Source: CAYXDR01 sp046498185 (lineage in GTDB: Bacteria; Desulfobacterota; DSM-4660; Desulfatiglandales; Desulfatiglandaceae). Taken from it: a DNA stretch of 15,722 nucleotides. Position numbers and translations under genes: made by a program. The notes under the pieces were generated by a model. The model was given only the letters and a program-made list of their open reading frames with translations. It had not been told where the DNA came from and made no database searches. Below are positions 13,468 through 15,722 of the stretch, piece after piece. The stretch is from the NCBI GenBank assembly GCA_046498185.1, contig JAWOBE010000165.1, positions 1 to 15,722 of the forward strand. The letters are read 5' to 3'. Numbering within the stretch: the stretch's first letter is position 1; each line of letters begins with the position of its first letter.

Positions 13468-14951
13468 TGTGCAACTCCTTCGAAGATGGACGCCGAAACA
13501 ACGCCCACTATGTCGAAAAGGCCGAAAAACAGATTGGGGAATATCCCCAGCAAAACGGACAGCAAAGCCGTTATTACTATCGGTACCACCATAAACGGCG
13601 AAGCCTCCCCGTGACCTGAAAGCCCCTCCCCCCCCCGGAAATAAGCGCGATGTACGACAGGGAAAAAATAACCTGCATTTAAAGCACCACTCACCACCAG
13701 GATAATCACGGGAACAACCATGTGACCTTCAAGCGAACCCATCGCCAAGTACCATTTGCTGAGGAAGCCATTAACAGGAGGAATCCCGGCAAGGCCCATT
13801 GAGGCTATCGTGAAAGACGCCATGGTAAAAGGCATAACCTTTGCGATCCCATCAAGGTCGCTGATGTTCTGCCTGTGTAGATTAACGTATATCGCGCCCG
13901 CACAGAAAAAAAGTGTGATTTTCATCGTGGCGTGCGCGGCTATATGCATCACGCCCCCGGCCATCCCGAGCGGAGTCAGCAACGCAGCCCCAAGGACCAC
14001 GTAAGAAAGATGGCCCACAGTTGAATACGCAAGACGCCGCTTCAAGTTGTCCTGGCTGAAGGCCATGAGTGAAGCCACTATGATGGTCAAACCCGCAACG
14101 GTTATAAGAATATCATTAAGGCCGAAGCCTGCCATGACCTCCGTTCCGAACACGTAACCAACGACGCGTATCATCCCGAACACGCCCGATTTGACGACTG
14201 CAACCGCGTGCAGCAGTGCACTTACAGGGGTCGGTGCGGCCATCGCAGAGGGAAGCCAGGAATGGATAGGCATCAATGCGGATTTGACTCCCACACCGCC
14301 TAAAAACAACAGAAAAACACAAACCATCATTTCATCGGGAAACTGCGAATTCCCGAGGATTCCCCCGGGCCTGAAATCTATCTCCCCGGTGTAACTATAG
14401 ATTATCGCGGTCCCGGCTATCAGAAGAACGCCGGCGGTCAGCGTATAGGTCAGGTACTGCCTGCCGGCCCCGATCGCTTCCTTATTTTCTTTATGGATCA
14501 CAAGTGGATAGGTCGCCAAGGTAAGTATTTCATAAAAGACGATGAAAGTCAGAAGATTACCGGCGAAGGCTATTCCGATGGTCGCGGACAGGCATACCGC
14601 AAAACATGAAAAATAACGGGTTTGTTTCTTTTCCGGCGCGCCGCGGACATAACCGATCGAGTAAAAAGACGTCAATATCCAGAGGCCCGACGCAATAGCA
14701 GCAAAGTATACGCCGAAAGGATCCGCCCTGAGAATCAACGGCAGGCCAGGGGAAATTTCAAAGATTTTCGCCTCAACCGTTATTCCTCGAGCCGCATAAG
14801 GCAGGAGATTTAAGACAAGGAAAAACTTAAGTAAAGCAGCCAGTATGGTCCACGATTCCCTGAGATTAGGCTTATTCCTGCTTGCAACGATCAATGGTAC
14901 CGCAACAAGCGAAACCAGCACTGGAAATAGTGGAGCAAAGGATTCAACCAT
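13464..14951 (-). CDS. Mrp/complex-I antiporter-like subunit (MrpD/NuoN family)
   Basis: 495 aa from the ATG at 14951 (AAGG 8 nt upstream); a TTG two codons earlier is possible. About 14 membrane helices. All canonical residues are present: TM5 Glu in FYEILTLATYP (E141), TM7 Lys in GVKSALMPIHSWLPSA (K223), TM8 Lys in AVVKSGVFGMIR (K254), and the late Lys in VNGFLSKWY (K399). APTPVSALLHA and LKRRLAYSTVGHLSY are typical of MrpD, NuoM and NuoN. It is probably an active proton or Na+ channel half of a larger complex. It lies 29 bp after the preceding antiporter fragment and overlaps the next small gene by 4 nt. A run of nine G in its coding strand (13628-13636) encodes part of FRGGEGL and could be prone to slippage. 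Confidence 0.93.
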   Translation of the reverse strand: MVESFAPLFPVLVSLVAVPLIVASRNKPNLRESWTILAALLKFFLVLNLLPYAARGITVEAKIFEISPGLPLILRADPFGVYFAAIASGLWILTSFYSIGYVRGAPEKKQTRYFSCFAVCLSATIGIAFAGNLLTFIVFYEILTLATYPLVIHKENKEAIGAGRQYLTYTLTAGVLLIAGTAIIYSYTGEIDFRPGGILGNSQFPDEMMVCVFLLFLGGVGVKSALMPIHSWLPSAMAAPTPVSALLHAVAVVKSGVFGMIRVVGYVFGTEVMAGFGLNDILITVAGLTIIVASLMAFSQDNLKRRLAYSTVGHLSYVVLGAALLTPLGMAGGVMHIAAHATMKITLFFCAGAIYVNLHRQNISDLDGIAKVMPFTMASFTIASMGLAGIPPVNGFLSKWYLAMGSLEGHMVVPVIILVVSGALNAGYFFPVVHRAYFRGGEGLSGHGEASPFMVVPIVITALLSVLLGIFPNLFFGLFDIVGVVSASIFEGVAQ

Positions 14952-14980
14952 TATCAACGCCTTATTTCAATCTTTAGAAA

Positions 14981-15547
14981 TCACCCCGGGAACATTTCCA
15001 AAATATACGAAACGACACTCATATTCATGATACCGATAACGATGATACCCGCCGCCAAAATAACGACCGGCACCAGCATCAAAGGTTTTACTTCCCGATT
15101 CCCAACCTCGGTTTTCTCCCCGGCATCCTCTTCTTTATCCGGATTTCTCATGTACACTTTTTCGAGGACACGAAAAAAATACACCGCGTTCAACAACGAA
15201 CTCATGAGGATAACGGCCAGCAACAACCAGTTTGAGTTTTCTATCGTGCCGAGCACCAGGTACCACTTGCTGAAGAATCCCGCCATCGGCGGCAAACCGA
15301 CCATCGACAAAGCGGCGACGGTAAAACACGCCATGGTCCAGGGATACTTCTTGCGGTAGGTATCGTTGAACAGCCTTATGTTGGAATGACCCTCCCGAAA
15401 ACGGAGGTTTGCGGCGACAAGAAACAGGCAAGCCTTCATGGCGGCGTGGTTCAGGACATGAAGCACCGCGCCGACAAAGCCCGCCGGATTCCCCAGGCTC
15501 AGGCCCATGATGATGTAACCTATCTGGGAAACGCTGCTGTAGGCGAG
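14981..15547 (-). CDS. Mrp/complex-I antiporter-like subunit, C-terminal part only (cut at join)
   Basis: About 189 residues from LAYSSVSQIGYIIMG to the stop. This matches residue 307 onward of the next gene downstream (LAYSTVGHLSYVVLG), so roughly 300 N-terminal residues with the TM5 Glu and TM7 Lys are missing. Present are NHAAMKACLFL and GLPPMAGFFSKWY with the late conserved Lys, four or five membrane helices, and a charged loop (RNPDKEEDAGEKTEVGNREV) before the last helix. In the family the residues before LAYSS are normally LKRM/LKRR; here the frame meets antisense ahcY sequence. The GTG at 15559 that opens the frame is in the foreign piece and is not a real start. Confidence 0.88.
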   Translation of the reverse strand, partial: LAYSSVSQIGYIIMGLSLGNPAGFVGAVLHVLNHAAMKACLFLVAANLRFREGHSNIRLFNDTYRKKYPWTMACFTVAALSMVGLPPMAGFFSKWYLVLGTIENSNWLLLAVILMSSLLNAVYFFRVLEKVYMRNPDKEEDAGEKTEVGNREVKPLMLVPVVILAAGIIVIGIMNMSVVSYILEMFPG

Positions 15548-15553
15548 TCCGCT
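15543..15553. other. Chimeric join: antiporter gene to ahcY
   Basis: Leftward (minus strand) the antiporter match stops after the LAYSS codons at about 15547. Rightward (plus strand) the S-adenosylhomocysteinase match starts at PLSTQDD at 15549. Two unrelated genes meet head to head with both 5' ends missing and no intergenic DNA, the same arrangement as at about 1258. One uncertain base (15548) lies between the two matches. Confidence 0.75.
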
Positions 15554-15722
15554 CTCCACCCAGGATGACGTGGCAGCCGCCCTTGCCGCGGAAGGTGTGA
15601 AGGTATGGGCCTACAAGGGGGAAACCACGGCGGATTATTATCGCTATATCAACAACGTGATCGATTTCAAGCCGCACATCACCATCGACGACGGCTGCGA
15701 CCTGGTTTCCGAAATCCATAAA
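15549..15722 (+). CDS. ahcY: S-adenosylhomocysteinase, internal fragment
   Basis: 58 codons open to the window end. PLSTQDDVAAALAAEG is the substrate-binding STQDD segment of S-adenosylhomocysteine hydrolase. It is followed by VWAYKGETTADYYRYI and by TIDDGCDLV, which holds the conserved catalytic Asp of the DDGxDL motif. The enzyme hydrolyses S-adenosylhomocysteine to adenosine and homocysteine in the methyl cycle. The first 50 or so residues, including the start, are absent because of the join, and the NAD domain lies beyond the window. The residue before PLST is Ser where the family usually has Asn, but that codon may be part of the join. The source phylum cannot be told from this piece. 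Confidence 0.88.

Noticed and set aside
15135..15719. A 194-aa minus-strand ORF at the right end
   Set aside because: It runs antisense through ahcY and then out of frame through the antiporter gene; no family-like sequence.

Overview
The window looks like a metagenome-type contig made of three pieces of different origin. Positions 1 to about 1258 are Bacteroidota-like: a coaBC gene with Bacteroidota signature sequence, followed with a 4-nt ATGA overlap by the signal-peptide start of a DUF4835-like protein, the usual Bacteroidota gene pair. From about 1259 to 15547 the sequence is richer in GC and resembles Desulfobacterota (the former Deltaproteobacteria): pyruvate phosphate dikinase with its small companion genes, a hexosamine-phosphate gene group, many palindromic intergenic repeats, and an array of Mrp/complex-I-type antiporter subunits. 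From about 15549 to the end is a piece of an S-adenosylhomocysteinase gene. At both joins two unrelated genes meet head to head and each has lost its 5' end, so I read both as chimeric joins (assembly or amplification) rather than natural gene order.

Layout. 1-95 (-) DUF4835-like start; 92-1264 (-) coaBC lacking its first residues; 1262-2047 (+) C-terminal part of a PlsB-like glycerol-3-phosphate acyltransferase; 2089-5783 (-) a four-gene unit reading fmdB-type zinc ribbon, conserved KOW-like small protein, two-helix membrane protein, ppdK; 5784-6423 a gene-free stretch with a promoter for fmdB, a MITE-like element and a cluster of GTGGGAGCG-type REP hairpins; 6424-9027 (+) a left-handed beta-helix protein directly abutting glmM; 9028-9747 a gene-free stretch packed with GTAG-headed REP hairpins, a 135-bp direct repeat and a 59-bp perfect tandem repeat; 9748-11526 (+) a NagB-like isomerase/deaminase and a HAD phosphatase; 11544-15547 (-) three MrpD/NuoL/NuoN-like antiporter subunits and a small membrane protein; 15549-15722 (+) ahcY fragment.

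How the genes work together. The 6424-11526 genes could form an amino-sugar phosphate pathway: a NagB-like enzyme interconverting fructose-6-P and glucosamine-6-P, GlmM making glucosamine-1-P, a beta-helix protein related to the acetyltransferase half of GlmU, and a sugar-phosphate-type HAD phosphatase. Neither GlmS nor a full GlmU is in the window. PPDK links pyruvate and PEP in anaerobic central metabolism. The antiporter array would couple ion movement to a redox module or to Na+/H+ exchange; the rest of that operon lies outside the window.

The most unusual signals are the dense and varied REP/BIME-like region at 9048-9681, the non-canonical hexosamine cassette, a Lys-to-Asn change at the canonical TM7 site of one antiporter subunit, and the two chimeric joins, one sitting exactly at the edge of a 13-bp perfect hairpin.
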